Counted from the stretch's first letter, positions 1-12,211 are shown. The stretch is 64,000 nucleotides of DNA from Thozetella sp. PMI_491 (GCA_021432635.1 MU270073.1:214161-278160); one strand, 5' to 3'. Made by a program: numbers and translations. The notes: generated by a model from the sequence alone, not told the origin.

Positions 1-1101
1 ACAGGCACTCATCAAGAATGCCATTGCTTTCATGGTTATGAAGGATGGTACGTCCAGCTGAGGCATCCCTGCAACGACGCAGCCAAGGCGTCGTCCTCGT
101 ACTGACGCTCTATACAGGAATCCCAATCATCTACCAGGGTCAAGAGCAGGGCTTTGCGGGCGGCGACAACCCTGCCAACCGCGAGGCTCTCTGGACCTCA
201 GGCTACGGGACGTCCTCGCAGTACCACTCGTGGATCGCATCCCTGAACCAGATCCGCAACCAGGCCATCTACCAGGATGCCGGCTTCGTCACCTCTGTGG
301 CATCGGTCGCCTCCACGAGCGACCATGTCATCGCGCTGCGCAAGGGCAACGCCGGCGCCCAGATTGTCAGTGTCTTTACCAACGTGGGATCCAGCAGCTC
401 CGCCAGCGTCACGCTCGCTGCGTCCTCGACCGGCTTCACGGCGAACCAGCAGCTGATCGATGTTACGACCTGCACGTCTTACAGCACCGACAGCACCGGC
501 AGCCTGGCTGTAACGCTCAACGGCGGCCTGCCGCGCGTCTTCTACCCAAGCGCCCGCCTGCAGGGTAGCGCGATCTGCACGAACACCACAGGTACGGCTG
601 CTTCATCGTGAAGCTGGCCATTAGACAACAAGCCAAGGCTAACCCGCTCCAGTGCCACCTAGTAAGACGACCGAGGCCCTCGCCACCTAATCTAGCTAGA
701 CATGTTACTAATGGATGCCCTACAGCCTGCTCCTCCGCTGCGATCACCTTCAACGAGCTAGTCACCACCGTCTACGGCGACGCCATCAAGATGTGAGCCA
801 GTTCTCCTCTCCTAAGTACCCGCTGGAGGCTGTCAGCTGACCTAGGATTCCCCCACGAAGCGTCGGTAGCATTGACGCTCTCGGTAGCTGGGACACGAGC
901 AAGGCCATTGCGCTCAACTCCACTCAGTACACCTCCAGCAACCCGCTGTGGTCCGTCACGCTTACCTTCACCCCGGGAGTCTCGTTCGACTACAAGTTCA
1001 TCAAAGTGAGCAGCTCGGGGGCCATCACTTGGGAGAGCGACCCGAACCGGAGCTATACCGTCCCGTGCTCGGCCGCCACCGTCTCCAGCAGCTGGAGGTA
1101 A
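1..1101 (+). CDS. Secreted alpha-amylase (GH13) with C-terminal CBM20, 3' part only
   Basis: This gene would hydrolyse alpha-1,4-glucan bonds of starch outside the cell. Only the end is in the window. Exons read <1-47, 118-591, 726-792 and 861-1101, with introns of 70, 134 and 68 bases. The first full exon opens with [11 protein letters not shown] and [10 protein letters not shown], the stretch that follows the last catalytic aspartate region in Taka-amylase-type GH13 enzymes. It then runs through the beta-sandwich domain C. From about 728 to the stop a starch-binding CBM20 is seen, with [42 protein letters not shown] and [12 protein letters not shown]. The acceptor at 860 was preferred to an upstream TAG because it restores the usual [14 protein letters not shown]. 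The catalytic residues and signal peptide lie upstream of the window. Stop is TAA at 1099-1101. The family call is firm; expression control by starch is inferred from the family only. Confidence 0.93.
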
Positions 1102-1468
1102 TGCTAGAGCGTATATTGTTAGAGAATCTGGGTGAGGTGAGATAGGCGGGGCATACCGCCCGGGTGGGATGACGACTTCAATGTATATATTATGTTCACG
1201 GAAGACACCGAGGTTTGGCATCGCTTGGCGGCCTGCAACATACTGCATTTTGTATGCACTGTACATTTCGGTTACATAGCCAGAAGCTCCAAATGGGGCG
1301 TCGTAACTGCTCCGCTCCGTTGTCGGCCGGCCTTGAGCCGTCCACGAATAGAATAATAAGGTATATGTACAAGTAGAATTATAAACCATGTCTGCTGAGG
1401 AGACAGTGCTGCTGGGATATCTTATGTCAATGCTAGCTTCCGCTCCCAACGCCTTTGCCAGTTTCCGC
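1102..1468. other. Convergent intergenic region, no gene seen
   Basis: This holds the 3' flanks of the amylase and of the convergent secreted protein. It is slightly AT-richer than the genes. I see no further coding signal. Confidence 0.6.
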
Positions 1469-2080
1469 TCAAAGGCCAAAAGCCGTCTTCGCCCGGGTCC
1501 AGTACGCCGTCCGGTTCTCGTCAATCACCACGCCGACGCAGCCCATGTAGTCGGAAAAGCCCTGGTCGGTGCCGGTCTGGAGCGAGGCGTGAATGCTGGC
1601 GCACTTGTTCTTGTAGAACCAGGCAGCGCTGGCGAAGTTGTACTCGTCGGGCGTCACAAGCGCCAACACGTCATTGGGCGCCAGGCCTTGCACCTTGTCG
1701 GCGCCGAACAGCTCGGTGGCGTACTCGGTGTTGAACTGGATCTGCTGCATGTTGGCGGTGCCTTGGCCGGGACGGCCCGGGCTGACGTTGTGCTTGTACT
1801 TCATGTCCACGCTCTCGACGCCGATGAGGGCCAGGATGGCGGCAATCTCAGCGTACGTGTAGACGCCATATTTGGGGAGCGACTGGATGAGGAAGGGTGC
1901 GGCCTGTGCGGCAGTGCGGCACTCGTCCGGAAAGTCGGCACCGTCGCAAGAGTTTGCGGTGGGCATAACCTCGCTGATCAGCTGGGCCGCCGACTTGACA
2001 TCTCGGCCCAGGAGCGGGAGTGTCGCAGGGGCAGCGGCGGCAAGGCCGGCGAGCGAGGCAAGTACGTACGCAGAACGCAT
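1469..2080 (-). CDS. Secreted protein, lysozyme-like-fold family suspected
   Basis: Single-exon gene of 203 residues. The start at 2080 was chosen because it begins a clean signal peptide (MRSAYVLASLAGLAAAAP); a longer in-frame extension upstream lacks one. The mature part has six cysteines, at least two of them in SCDGADFPDEC, and conserved-looking blocks around the glutamate of ALIGVESVDMKYKHN, SPGRPGQGTANMQ and ALVTPDEYNFASAAWF. I recall similar secreted proteins in many ascomycetes, sometimes assigned to the lysozyme-like superfamily, but the catalytic activity is not established to my knowledge. The glutamate followed by an aromatic, basic segment is compatible with a glycosidase-like fold; this is inference. 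It is convergent with the amylase and there is no evidence of co-regulation. Confidence 0.8.
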   Translation of the reverse strand: MRSAYVLASLAGLAAAAPATLPLLGRDVKSAAQLISEVMPTANSCDGADFPDECRTAAQAAPFLIQSLPKYGVYTYAEIAAILALIGVESVDMKYKHNVSPGRPGQGTANMQQIQFNTEYATELFGADKVQGLAPNDVLALVTPDEYNFASAAWFYKNKCASIHASLQTGTDQGFSDYMGCVGVVIDENRTAYWTRAKTAFGL

Positions 2081-4007
2081 CTTTGCTCTAGATGATGGCT
2101 TGGGATATTCAGGGGCGGCGGTAGTCCTTGTTTGGCGGGGATCTCTCACTCCAGAGGAAAGCGGGTAGTAGCTGCAAGGGCTTGCTTTAAATCTCTTTAA
2201 GAGAATAGAGAACAGGCAAGAAATAAAGGCCTTGTAGTCGCAGTAGAACCTTAGGTTATAGCAGATAAGAGTGGAAGGTGCAGGGCAGCTGATTCACACA
2301 ATGTCTTTGTGCTGGTGGTGAATAAGAGGGCCGCGGGGTAGAATGAATGGACTCGGCTGGCAACCAGCAGCTCGAGAGAACCAAGAGAAGACTTGGTAGA
2401 ATAAAGAACGGAAGGGACAAGGGAACGGAGCTCCAAAGGCCGAGATGAAATTTTAGTCCAGAGGAGGGTGGAGAGGAAAAGAGAGGGAGCGGAGGGAAAG
2501 AGAAAGGGCGACCGGATCGTGAGTTTTAAGCCACAAGGTAGCGAGAACCTCAACTAGGACCAGACTTGGCACTTGCGGCGACACGAGAGGAGAGGGATCA
2601 CCCCCTGCGCTTGCTGACTTACCGGTCTCCATCGTTCAGGGGTATGCGTGCAGGCCGCCTTTACTTTTTCCCTCCCGTTTACGAGATCCCCGGGGTCTTC
2701 GCCACGAGTGGTGGAGGGGCTCGACGACACGAACGGGGGGGGGGAGGGGCACGCAAGGGGCTCTCAGAGCTCAGAGGGAAAAGGGGGAGCGGCAAAGCGG
2801 CTGGTTGCTAAACCCTGCGTGTGAACCCAGGTCCAGATCGACGTCAACCTGTCGTCCTATTCCGCCCCTGCATAGGCGCGGCCAATCAGCGCCGGAAGCT
2901 CGGCGGGATGGCTACTTAGTAAAACGTCGAAACAGCCGTGGGCTGTTTTAGTGCATGAACGCGGCGGCCACTCAGCGCCCTCGGGCTCCTACCTCTTCAG
3001 CCTCCATGGAGCAACCCTCGGGACGACAAGCTTTTTGTGCTGGTGCTCGCAACCTGGTATGCATGTGGGGATCGCCGTCCGATCATGAGGCCTCTTGGCC
3101 GAGCTGTGGGGAACTTGCAGTGTGGCGCTGCCATCGTGCCCACGCACGCTTCCTATTTACGGACCGAACGACAGGGCTGCACATAAAGTCAGGAAATTGC
3201 GCTGCAAAGGGATTTTGCTCTTGTGAGCCGCGTTGCACCTTGGAAGCATAGCTTGCAAGCGACTGCGATGCCTTGCTATATAGGATGGGTCTATAGTCAC
3301 ATTGCTGTCGCCTCCAGCCTTTCTGTTTTAGCCTGGTATGTACAGTACAGTACTGTAGCCTGCTAATTACAATAGCAGGTAGGTAATTACAGTACCTAGG
3401 GTAACTTTAGGCCCAGGAGCGGCGGGATATCAGGGTTAGGGTTTATCGGATCGGCCAAAGCAATTGTTCCGCACTTCTTCCTCAGGAAGCGCGAGGCAGA
3501 CATTGCATCCAAAGGCGTCGCGTCTCCCCAACCCATCCTCTCCATCTGGCCACCACCCTCGATACACACTTCTGTGCTAGACCCTCTCGACTCGGGCCGC
3601 CCGTCAACTCAGGATATAGACGGTGCGCGCTGTCTGCGGCTCAGCTGGATGCAAAAGGCGCCAGACAGGTACCAACCTTTTTTCTCGCAACTGTTGGGAC
3701 TTTCCGCTCCGGACGCGGGGGCCTTGTGTGTCACAACGCCCGCAACGTCTCTGGAAACGGACAATTGAGCCCAGAGACACCACCACATCATCTGGTCAAG
3801 TTGGAGAATAGCCTCTCCCTGACTCTGGTCGCAACACCATGCAACGAAACTCGTTGGTCGTTGCCGTCCCTGCACCCCTCCTCTGACAAGTGTTGCATAC
3901 CCTGCTTCTTTCCTTTGCGCGCTCCCCTGCTGGCATGAGCGAGCAGACACCCTCTTGTTTTCTTTGTCGTGATCCCATACGGTAGGCCTGTGGCTCTGCC
4001 TACCGCG
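2081..4007. other. Long divergent intergenic region with G-runs and hairpins
   Basis: No convincing gene. The short open frames here lack splice or codon support. The region contains a G-run cluster near 2737-2760 (nine Gs, then four, then four), an AGGGTTAGGGTTT motif at 3432-3444 and three adjacent inverted repeats at 3346-3398. It must carry the promoters of the flanking secreted protein (minus) and F-box gene (plus). Confidence 0.6.
3346..3398. repeat. Three back-to-back inverted repeats
   Basis: TACAGTACTGTA (3346-3357) is a perfect 12-base palindrome. CCTGCTA (3359-3365) and TAGCAGG (3373-3379) flank a 7-base loop ATTACAA-type, read as AATTACAA minus the arm base. TAGGTA (3380-3385) and TACCTA (3393-3398) flank the very similar 7-base loop ATTACAG. 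The three elements touch each other. Confidence 0.8.
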
Positions 4008-7000
4008 ATGGACGGTAAAGAATCAGCGGCACCCGCTGCCGAGAGCGCTGTTGGGTCGCCTGCGCAACCTACTAACCCCCATGCAATCGTGGCCGACGGG
4101 GAGAGCATCCCGACCAGGGAACCCTCGGCAGCCGACCATGCGCCAGAGAGCAACGATGCAAGCCTCGACGTCCCAATGGAGACGGATGAGGAGGATGTCG
4201 CCATGTCGGAAGGCCCCGATGAGATGCAAATTGTGGCAACTCCCCCCCAGGTACCGGCAGAGACTACCACCGCTGCAGTCAAGAGCCCGTCCAGGAAGCG
4301 CAAATCCTCCGATCGGAGCCCTGATGGCGACAATCTGCAGTCGGAGCAGCCGGACGGCTACAAGAAGGTGAAGCTCACTGAGGAAGCCCATCCATCTTCT
4401 CCACCTACCACTTCTCCAACTGCGCAGGAAGACAGTTCGTCTCTGCTGCCCCCCGAGATATGGCAGCACATCTTCACTTACTGTCCACCCAAGACGCTGA
4501 GCAGTTTGTTGCAAGTCAACAAATTGTTCAACTCGTATCTTGACCCCTCGTCTTCCCTTCAGAGGCCTCTTCCTAGTTTCCCCCCTAAGAGCATCGTCGA
4601 CTTCTTGAAGCCCAATGCCGTATGGCAGGCTTCAAGGAGGCTGTTTTGGCCCAAGATGCCTATACCTCTTCGTTCTAAGCTTGAGCTTGACATGTGGCGG
4701 TTAGCGTCTGCTGTAAGGTGCGAGAATTGCGGGAAGCGACGCCTTCGCGACTCCCAGCCGACCGGTGACGACCCATGGCGTCCTGGACCGGGTCCTGACG
4801 GCGTGAATGCAATATGGCCCTTCGCTGCAGCCCTGTGTGGCTCATGCGTCCTTGCGAAAGCGGTTAAGGTAAATGGCTGCCTATGAAATGCGAGGCATCC
4901 GTTCTCACTAATATGCAACGAGTAGGAAATCGACCTCTGGATGTCGGCGACTATCCCCTCTAGCGTCTTGCCTGCCCTGCCTTTTGTCTTCCTGACCCAC
5001 GAGCTGCATGTTGTGCCCGCAAGCACAGCGGAGCAAGAACGACCTCCAGATGATCTGAGAATCACCAAGGTCTTCCTCTCGGCTGATGTTGACGAGATAC
5101 AGTCAGAGCTCGAGTCTGTCAAGTTGATGGGACCCGGAGCTTTCGAGGAGTGGCTCAAAGGCCTGGAAGGTCGCCGTGCGGCTCTCCTCCAAGAGGCCGC
5201 CAAGTGGCAGCGGTGGGAGGCTGCTGGCGGACTGAGATACCCTAGCCCGTCCCAGCAGCCCACCACTTCTGACTCCACATCTAGCGCACCGGATAGCACG
5301 GTTGCAGGGTCAGGTAGGGTGGATCTGGCACGTTTGCTTCCGCACCTGTACTTACCCGACCACAGACACCGCTGCTGCTGCCGCGGGCAGCGAGACGCCA
5401 TCCTCGACTCCAGCCTCAAGGCATCCTAGGAGCCAGCAAGAAGCCGCGATGCTCAAGTCTGCCCGAGCAGCAGAAATCGAACGGCGATGCCAAGTCTTGG
5501 ACCCCCCACTGCCTGCAAGCCTGCTGCGGCACATCCCGGCTTTCCAGGCCGCTATTCAAATCACAACTCCCCTGGATGACTGCGCTTGGGATGTCCTGAA
5601 GCCACGCCTTCTGTCCCAGAGAGCAGAGGCGGAGAAGCGAGAGCAGGAAGCCACTGCTGAGGCGAAGCTACCAGACGGCGAAGCGGCCGAAGAGCCTCGC
5701 AGGCTCGAGTCTACCCTAGCTACCACCAAGGAAGCACGAGATCTGGTAGACAAGCAATGGGAAGAAGTGCAGGAACCTCTTCGTATACGCATCGTTGGGT
5801 ATGCGGATGATTTTGTTCGCGACAAGTGGGAGAACGGCCGGAAAGTGTCACGAGAAAACTGCTCTAGATTCGCCGCCGAAGCTCTCGTCAATATTCGCCA
5901 GCGGTTCTATGCTGATACTGCGAAGGAGGTTGCAGCTGCCAAGGCGGCCGGGAAACCGCTACCCGCAGATCCTTCTCAAGGTCCCTTCACCCAAACGCTG
6001 ACATTGGAGAACATGAAGTGGATCTTCGACAGCAAGATCAAGCCCTTCACTGAGCTGTACCGGAAAGAGCTGTTTTTCTGCAACGCATGCGAAGGCAACA
6101 CAAAGGCCTACGGATTTGAGGGTGTAGTTCAGCACTATGCTGCCAAGCATACCAGCGCTCTCAGTCTCGGAAGCATTGTCGTCCACTGGAGAGCGGAATG
6201 GCCCGAGGTACCTCCTTTCAACCCGGAGGGGCGAAACCACAAAGTCTCAGCCCCAGCGCAGCGCAGCTCTGGTGGTTATTTTGGCTACCAGCCAATGCCG
6301 GCAGCCTTGCCACCACAGGTGCCGTCGTATCCTCCGCCTTCGGCTCCTGGCTACGGACCACCCCCATACGGAGACATGTACCATCCTCCTCAGCAACCTC
6401 AGCAGTATTTCCCCCAGGGGCCATATCCGCCGCCCAGCGGGTATGGACAACAGCCATATACGCCGCAACCTGGTCACTATCCCCCGTACCCCCAACCCTC
6501 TATGCAAAACGGACCCTACCCGCCTCCTCCGACGCCAGATCCGTCGCAGGCCTATACTCCGAGCTATACAGGACAGCATCCCGCACCCCCTCCAGGCCCA
6601 AGCGTGCCGGGGCCATACAACTCGAATTACAACGCGTATCAATCGAATCAGCAGGGAAACCCCCCGGTGCCTTCAACTTCAGGCTTCTCCTCACAGTATT
6701 CCAAACAACTCGAGTTCATCGCTAAGAACTCGAGGGAGGTCTGGCAGGCCTTGACTAGTATCAAGGACCTACCCGGCAGCGCCCGAGTGTTCGCGACAAT
6801 ACATCATGTTGTCAAGAGATATCGGTCTCGCTTCTCTGAGACTCCGCCGTTGAGCATGTTCATAGACGGCCTTTCCAACAACAAGGACATGCGCCCTGTT
6901 CGTAACATCAACGGACTTAGCTGCAAGGCCTGCCAGCTTGGGCTCGGCAACGCAGCATCGGTCGAGAAGGAAGCTCATGGCGTGTCATTCCCGAAGCTGG

Positions 7001-8772
7001 CCAATCATTTTCAGAACAAGCACATTGAGCTAATACAGGCTACACAGCACATGGCTCCCATGGACTGGGTTAACGACATGGTCTTCCTGGAAAATCAACA
7101 CGTCATGCCCCGCCTCCGCTCCGCGGTTGCTTCTGACAGCCAAAAGTCTTACCTCCTAGCTGATGCATTTCCAGAGGTGTTCAATCAACCCCTGCAGGCT
7201 CCTGCCCCATATCAGCAACCCATGCACACTTCCTTCCACACTCAAGGACAGCCATCGGGTAGTCAACTGCCGCCATCAGCAGATAATCATGACAGATTCT
7301 ATGCCAATTCGGCCAGCCAGAGCGGCCAGGGCGGCTACAACACTCCCCAAGATGGTTATCATGTAGCGCCCAATCCGCCGCCGCCCCAGAGCCATAGCTA
7401 TGAACCTGGGCTCGGCGATTCTGGGCAGGAGGCCTCTCGCCAGAAGAATTTTCATCAGAATCACAAGAGAGGCGGCGGTAAAAACAAGGTTGGCAGGAAC
7501 AACAGGGCCACCTCGGCGGCTCGCCGACTGACCGAGGAAGAGGACAAGAGGGCAGAGGAGGAAGCGCGCAGGCAGGAGGACGAGATTCGAGCTATGTGGG
7601 CCACAGACAGGGCAACGACAGCCCGAGCTGCGACCTTGTCCGCCAGGCCAGAGGATGAACGACCTAGCCGCCAGCCCACGGCACCCAACCGCGGTTCTCA
7701 GCCCAGCACAAACCGCACTGAAACACCTTACCAGCATCGCAATCTCCCTTCGCAGAAATCAACGCCTCGCCCTGGGGCCAGCGAGGACGAGCCGAATCTT
7801 ATGGCTGCCCTCGAGATGCACCTAGAAAAACGCCATGCGAGTCCCACACCTTCCATCCCGCGACAACCATCAGAGACCGTGGCTCCCTACCGCAGCGATC
7901 CGCATGTTTCTCGCCTAGTGGATCATAAGCCTGCAGCGTCACCCCTCTCTGGACGGTTTGTTCCTGACGGTGGCCGCTCTACGTCACCAACACAAACCGA
8001 GCATTACTGGAGAGCGCAAGGACCGCCACAGCACCGCGAAAGTCGAGATCTCAGTGGTCCGCCAAAGCAGTCTCCTTCAACATACTACGTGGCGCCTCGT
8101 TATGGCGCCAGGGAGGAACTTGCTTATGAGCGTGATGTGCCGGTAGCTGCCAATGCCTATCGCCAAGCTGCCCACCAGCCAGATGAGCAACGCTACGAAC
8201 CATCAGCATATGGTCGCTACCCAGCCGAACAAGACCGCCGAGACTCAGCTCCTGAACCACGCCATCCGCGCGAGGACCCCCACTACAGCCGTGGACCACC
8301 TCCTTCAGAGCATGCCAGATATGAACGTGCTTCCCGGCCCGAGTACTATCGGCCTCTAGCTGAGGAAGCACGTCCCTTGCCTCGTGGCGCTGTGCAGGAG
8401 TTTGAAATCGTGCAGGTCATCGATGACCAGGGCGAATACTTCATTCGACGGCCGGTCGTCCGGCGCCAAGCAGAATCATACTACTATGAGGATCGTGCCG
8501 TTGCACGCCGCGAGCCAGAGGCGTACCAGTGCTATGAGCCAGTCCATCACGCTCCCCGGCCGCCCGCTCCAGTCGTATACGAGCATGGGCCTGCTCCTTT
8601 GCCCCGGAGCGACCCCCAGCCGTCGTGGCACCGGCGGGAGTCCAATACCGCTCCCGTGAACCGAGCCGACCCTGCTTATTACGAGCCGTACGACCCTCAC
8701 AATCCCACTGCTGCGGTGCCGGTTCCGTCGCCTCGTTACCAACGACAGACCTTATATTATGGCGATCAATAG
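4008..8772 (+). CDS. Large F-box protein with two C2H2-like motifs
   Basis: Exons 4008-4868, 4926-5313 and 5366-8772 give 1551 residues. The ATG at 4008 is the first in frame. Order of parts: an acidic, Ser/Pro-rich start; a basic patch (KSPSRKRKSS) that may be a nuclear signal; an F-box near residue 146 (LLPPEIWQHIFTYCPPKTL); a Cys pair region ending CGSC; a helical charged middle; a first finger near 650 (FFCNACEG...VVQHYAAKH); a Pro/Gln/Tyr-rich stretch of about 170 residues; a second finger near 933 (SCKACQLG...LANHFQNKH); and a long Arg/Glu/Tyr-rich disordered tail. F-box proteins usually link Skp1-cullin ubiquitin ligases to substrates, and this is the best guess at its role. The fingers suggest nucleic-acid or protein binding. 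I recall related large fungal proteins of unknown function but cannot name a characterised one. Confidence 0.88.
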
Positions 8773-9608
8773 CCTTGGTTCAATAATAGCCTCGCTAGGT
8801 ATATCTCTAAAGGAAATTGGCAGAGTGTAAGGAAGCTGCCTTGGGGTAATGTGGGCATATAACTATCATCCTTTTTTTATGCAGTCACCATCCGAATAGA
8901 GATATAGAGAGAAATGTGTATGCGCCCCCGCCCCCAACACAGGAAATTGCCTCGTTCCATGTAATCAATGAATGCCATTTGACTAGCTGAGCCGACTTGT
9001 ATCTCGGCTATTTGACGTATTGCTGTCAGATGGAGATGATGAAACGGCGTCTTCACGAGGAACAAGGGAAGAAGCGGGGCTGTGATGATAGGTGATCAAT
9101 ATTCGACTACGTTCTCTCTCTATCAAGGGAGGAGGATGAGCAGTATTTGTGTGCCTCGTCAGTATGTACAGATCGTCCGTCGGCAACAGTACAGCAAAAA
9201 TAATAGCACGAGTCGAGAGTCCCCATGGTGGCGGTATCTCCGGTGTCCTAGGTCAGGGGGCAAGTCTGTCCAATGTAAACCAAAACATAGAGCGTGCCGG
9301 CCTGGGGCTGGCCCTGGACACCGGACCGGTCCCGTCCATCCATTTTCGCCCATGTAAGCCGTGTACCGTTTTGCCCCGTGCAAAGCACTCGTGGAAGCTT
9401 ACAACGCAGTCTAAACAGCAAACCTAACTGCCCCGGTACTGCTACACAATACCACGTCCCCTGTCTTTGGCCGTCTTCGTTTCTATAGACACAATACACG
9501 CACAAACACAAACTCGCACACACAAACATTCGAGCTCATTATAGGCCGTCTCAGGGAGAAGGACTCGGGGCGTCAGCCCATCACGTTCTCGTCATTATGT
9601 CGTCCCGC
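8773..9608. other. Convergent intergenic region, no gene seen
   Basis: Lies between the 3' ends of the F-box gene and vps1. It contains a CA-rich stretch near 9490-9530 (ACACGCACAAACACAAACTCGCACACACAAAC-type). I see no coding signal with splice support. Confidence 0.55.
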
Positions 9609-12211
9609 TTAAAGCACTTCGCTGATGATCTTGGCGGCCTCGCGGTAAGTATCGAGCAGCTTCTCGCACTTCTCACGCTCCTTGACGACGCTGTCGTCTT
9701 CGTACAGGAGCTCCTCGAAGAGCGACTCCTTGTACAAGGCGCTCACAAGCCGGTTCTGTACCGCATCCTTGCAGTGGTCGACAAGGAGATGCATGATGGC
9801 CTTGGGCACCTGGTCGGCGATGCTCTCCCGCACGATATTAAAGTAGGATCCAATGAGCGCGCGGATCAACTCCGTCTCCATGGCTTCGCGGTCTGTGAGG
9901 GCCGGCTCGGGGGCACCACCACCCTGTACACGGTTAGTCGTGCTCTCGTCTCTTGTCTTGTGCGGCGGCTTGGGGAGGCTTACAAACTCAAAACCGAGGT
10001 TAAAGGCGTTCGGCTTGCTCAGGACATCGAAATCCTCGTCCGGCCGCAGGCTTTGGATCGGTGATCGCAACGCCTTCTCCTCCGGCCGCCGAGCGTCTTG
10101 GCTCACATGCCTGCCGATGTTGGCGTTGTGCGTAGGGGCCGGGACCACCGAACCGTCCTTGCTGAAGAAGTAGTTCAGGAATGTGTCCTTGGCGCTGCCA
10201 GGGTTGAACCTAGAAGGCGACGACGAGCGGCCAGTCCCGTTCAGAGCGGCGGCGATACCGCCCGGGCCATTCTCACGAACTGCAGGGGACATGCTCCGGG
10301 CGGCCTTGCCCACCTTCCGTATCGCGAGGCTCTCAACCTTTTCGCCAGCCGCGCCTTCCTCCTCTTCCTCGGCCGGGGTGTCTGCACCATTCGCGCCCAG
10401 CTCCTTAAGCCGCCTCCGTTCGCGGCGCTCTCGCTCTTCCTGTATCACCCTCTTCCGTTCCCTCTCCTGCTTCGCGCTTATAACATTGCTCATGGCAGCA
10501 GCGGCGCCTAGGAAGTTGGGGTGGTTCGTGTTAATGTAGGCCCGCTGGATCGCGATAAGCGACTCGACATAGGACGACGTCGGTCCAAGACGCTCCCGTA
10601 GGAGATCCGACACAACCTCGATCAGCTTGCCCTGCAGCCTAGGGAACCGCGAGAGCTCGGCAGATCCGCAGGTGTGGCAGATCTTGATGAGCTCTTCGTA
10701 CACCTGATTGACACAGCGCTGGCTTGGGGTCTCGAGCAGCTTGATCTGGGGTTTGACAAGGAGCTTGAATGCGGACTCAGGAACCGTCAGACTGGGCTGC
10801 GGGCCGGTCGAGTTTCGGATGGCGGTGCGGATGTCAGAGTCGCTCAGGTTTGACGTAGGCTGGATCGAATCAAGGGAGCTGCAAAAGACCGAGTTGAATA
10901 CGTAGTAGATGCGAGCACCACCACAGAGCTCCTTGGTAGAGATCTCGGCAGAGGTACCGTCGATAGCGCCGATGAAGCCGGCGGCAAAGCGGGTCATGAG
11001 TTGGAGGATAAGAGAGCCTCGGTGTTCCTTGCCGCTGAAGTGCATGTCACCGTAGCTCGCCAGCTCCTGCTGGGTCTGGCCCATCAGGGTGTTCAGCCGA
11101 GCTTTGATGTCGGGCAGGCGGTGCCGGATGTGCGTCATGAGGGTGACGTTCAGCGTCTTGGCCAGATATTGCGTGCCACATCGGTTGGCAACGTTTCGGT
11201 AGGCCGAGTGTTGCCTGAAGAATTCCTCCTCAGCCTGGAGTGCCTCGGCCATGGGCTTGTTCCCCTGAATGTCCTGCTGCGAGCGGTTCACCACGCCGAT
11301 CCACCCGAGCTTCAACGGGTACACCCGTCCCGACAGGATATCCAGGGCATTGGTACCATGGTCCATGAGATCGACCTTGGTGAGCACGCCGATCGTCCGC
11401 TGGCCGTGGGGGTCGACATAGCGGGCGAGCTTCAGAGCTTCCGAGTTCACGATATCAACGTTGGCAGGCGACACGGCTAGGATGATGCTGTTGGGCTTCG
11501 CGATGTACTCGGAGATGAGGTTACGCGTTTGCTTCTCAATATCGGTGGGCTGATCTCCGATAGGGACCTGGACGGAGGGCAGCAGTTAGAACCAGCCATC
11601 CCTAGTAAACAAAACAAGACAGCGCAGGTTGGGGCGAGGGGCATGTGGTTACCTTGGTGAGACCCGGCAGATCGACGAGTGTCAAGTTGAGCACGCGAGG
11701 GGAGAAGATCTTGAGGTTGATAGGCTGGCGAGTTATGCCCTTGTTGTTGCCAGCAACCCTCGACGTCTCGTTCTCGATCTCGCGCTTGATCTCGTCGAAG
11801 TTGGTAAATCTGTGCGAGGGGATGTGGTGGAATTCGGCCCATTCGTTGCGGCCGGCATCGTTGGGGTTCTTGTATCCAACATGTACTGGCTCCTCGGGCC
11901 CGTCGTCTGGAACATTAATGAGCTGGAGGATCAGAGGTCTCCTGGTCACGATGCCGCTGCCGCGGGGCAAGAAATCTCGACCGACGATGTTCTCGAGGAC
12001 GGACGACTTTCCGGCGGACTGCGAGCCGACAACAACCTGCACAGGGGAAGGATATGTTAGAAAACTGCAGAAGCATCTTGCGGGCAAGCAGGTCGGTTGT
12101 CTGTGGACCTACAATCTGGGGCAGGTCGAGAGAGTCGGTCCCGATGGTGTTGAAAACCAGGTCCTGCAGGGCATTCACTGTCCGCAGCAGGTCGTCCCCG
12201 AGCGCAGCCAT
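9609..12211 (-). CDS. vps1: Dynamin-related GTPase Vps1
   Basis: Vps1 is a large GTPase that pinches membranes during Golgi-to-vacuole traffic, endocytosis and peroxisome division. Exons 12211-12113, 12036-11653, 11567-9984 and 9923-9609 give 793 residues. Visible GTPase motifs are GSQSAGKSS (about 37-45), DLPG (155-158) and TKVD (224-227), followed by the dynamin middle domain. A long charged, low-complexity insert contains RERERKR and EEEEEG runs. The C-terminal GTPase effector domain starts near [11 protein letters not shown] and ends [12 protein letters not shown]. There is no PH domain, as in other Vps1 proteins. Yeast Vps1 is about 704 residues, so the insert is longer here. The last intron (9924-9983) is exactly 60 bases and in frame, so retention would add 20 residues. 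Identity is clear. It diverges from cox19. Confidence 0.96.

Noticed and set aside
2251-2553. 100-codon minus-strand frame upstream of the lysozyme-like gene
   Set aside because: Low-complexity Ser/Leu/Phe composition reflecting a purine-rich plus strand.
3969-4007. Upstream extension of the F-box frame
   Set aside because: It starts with GTG; the first ATG is at 4008.
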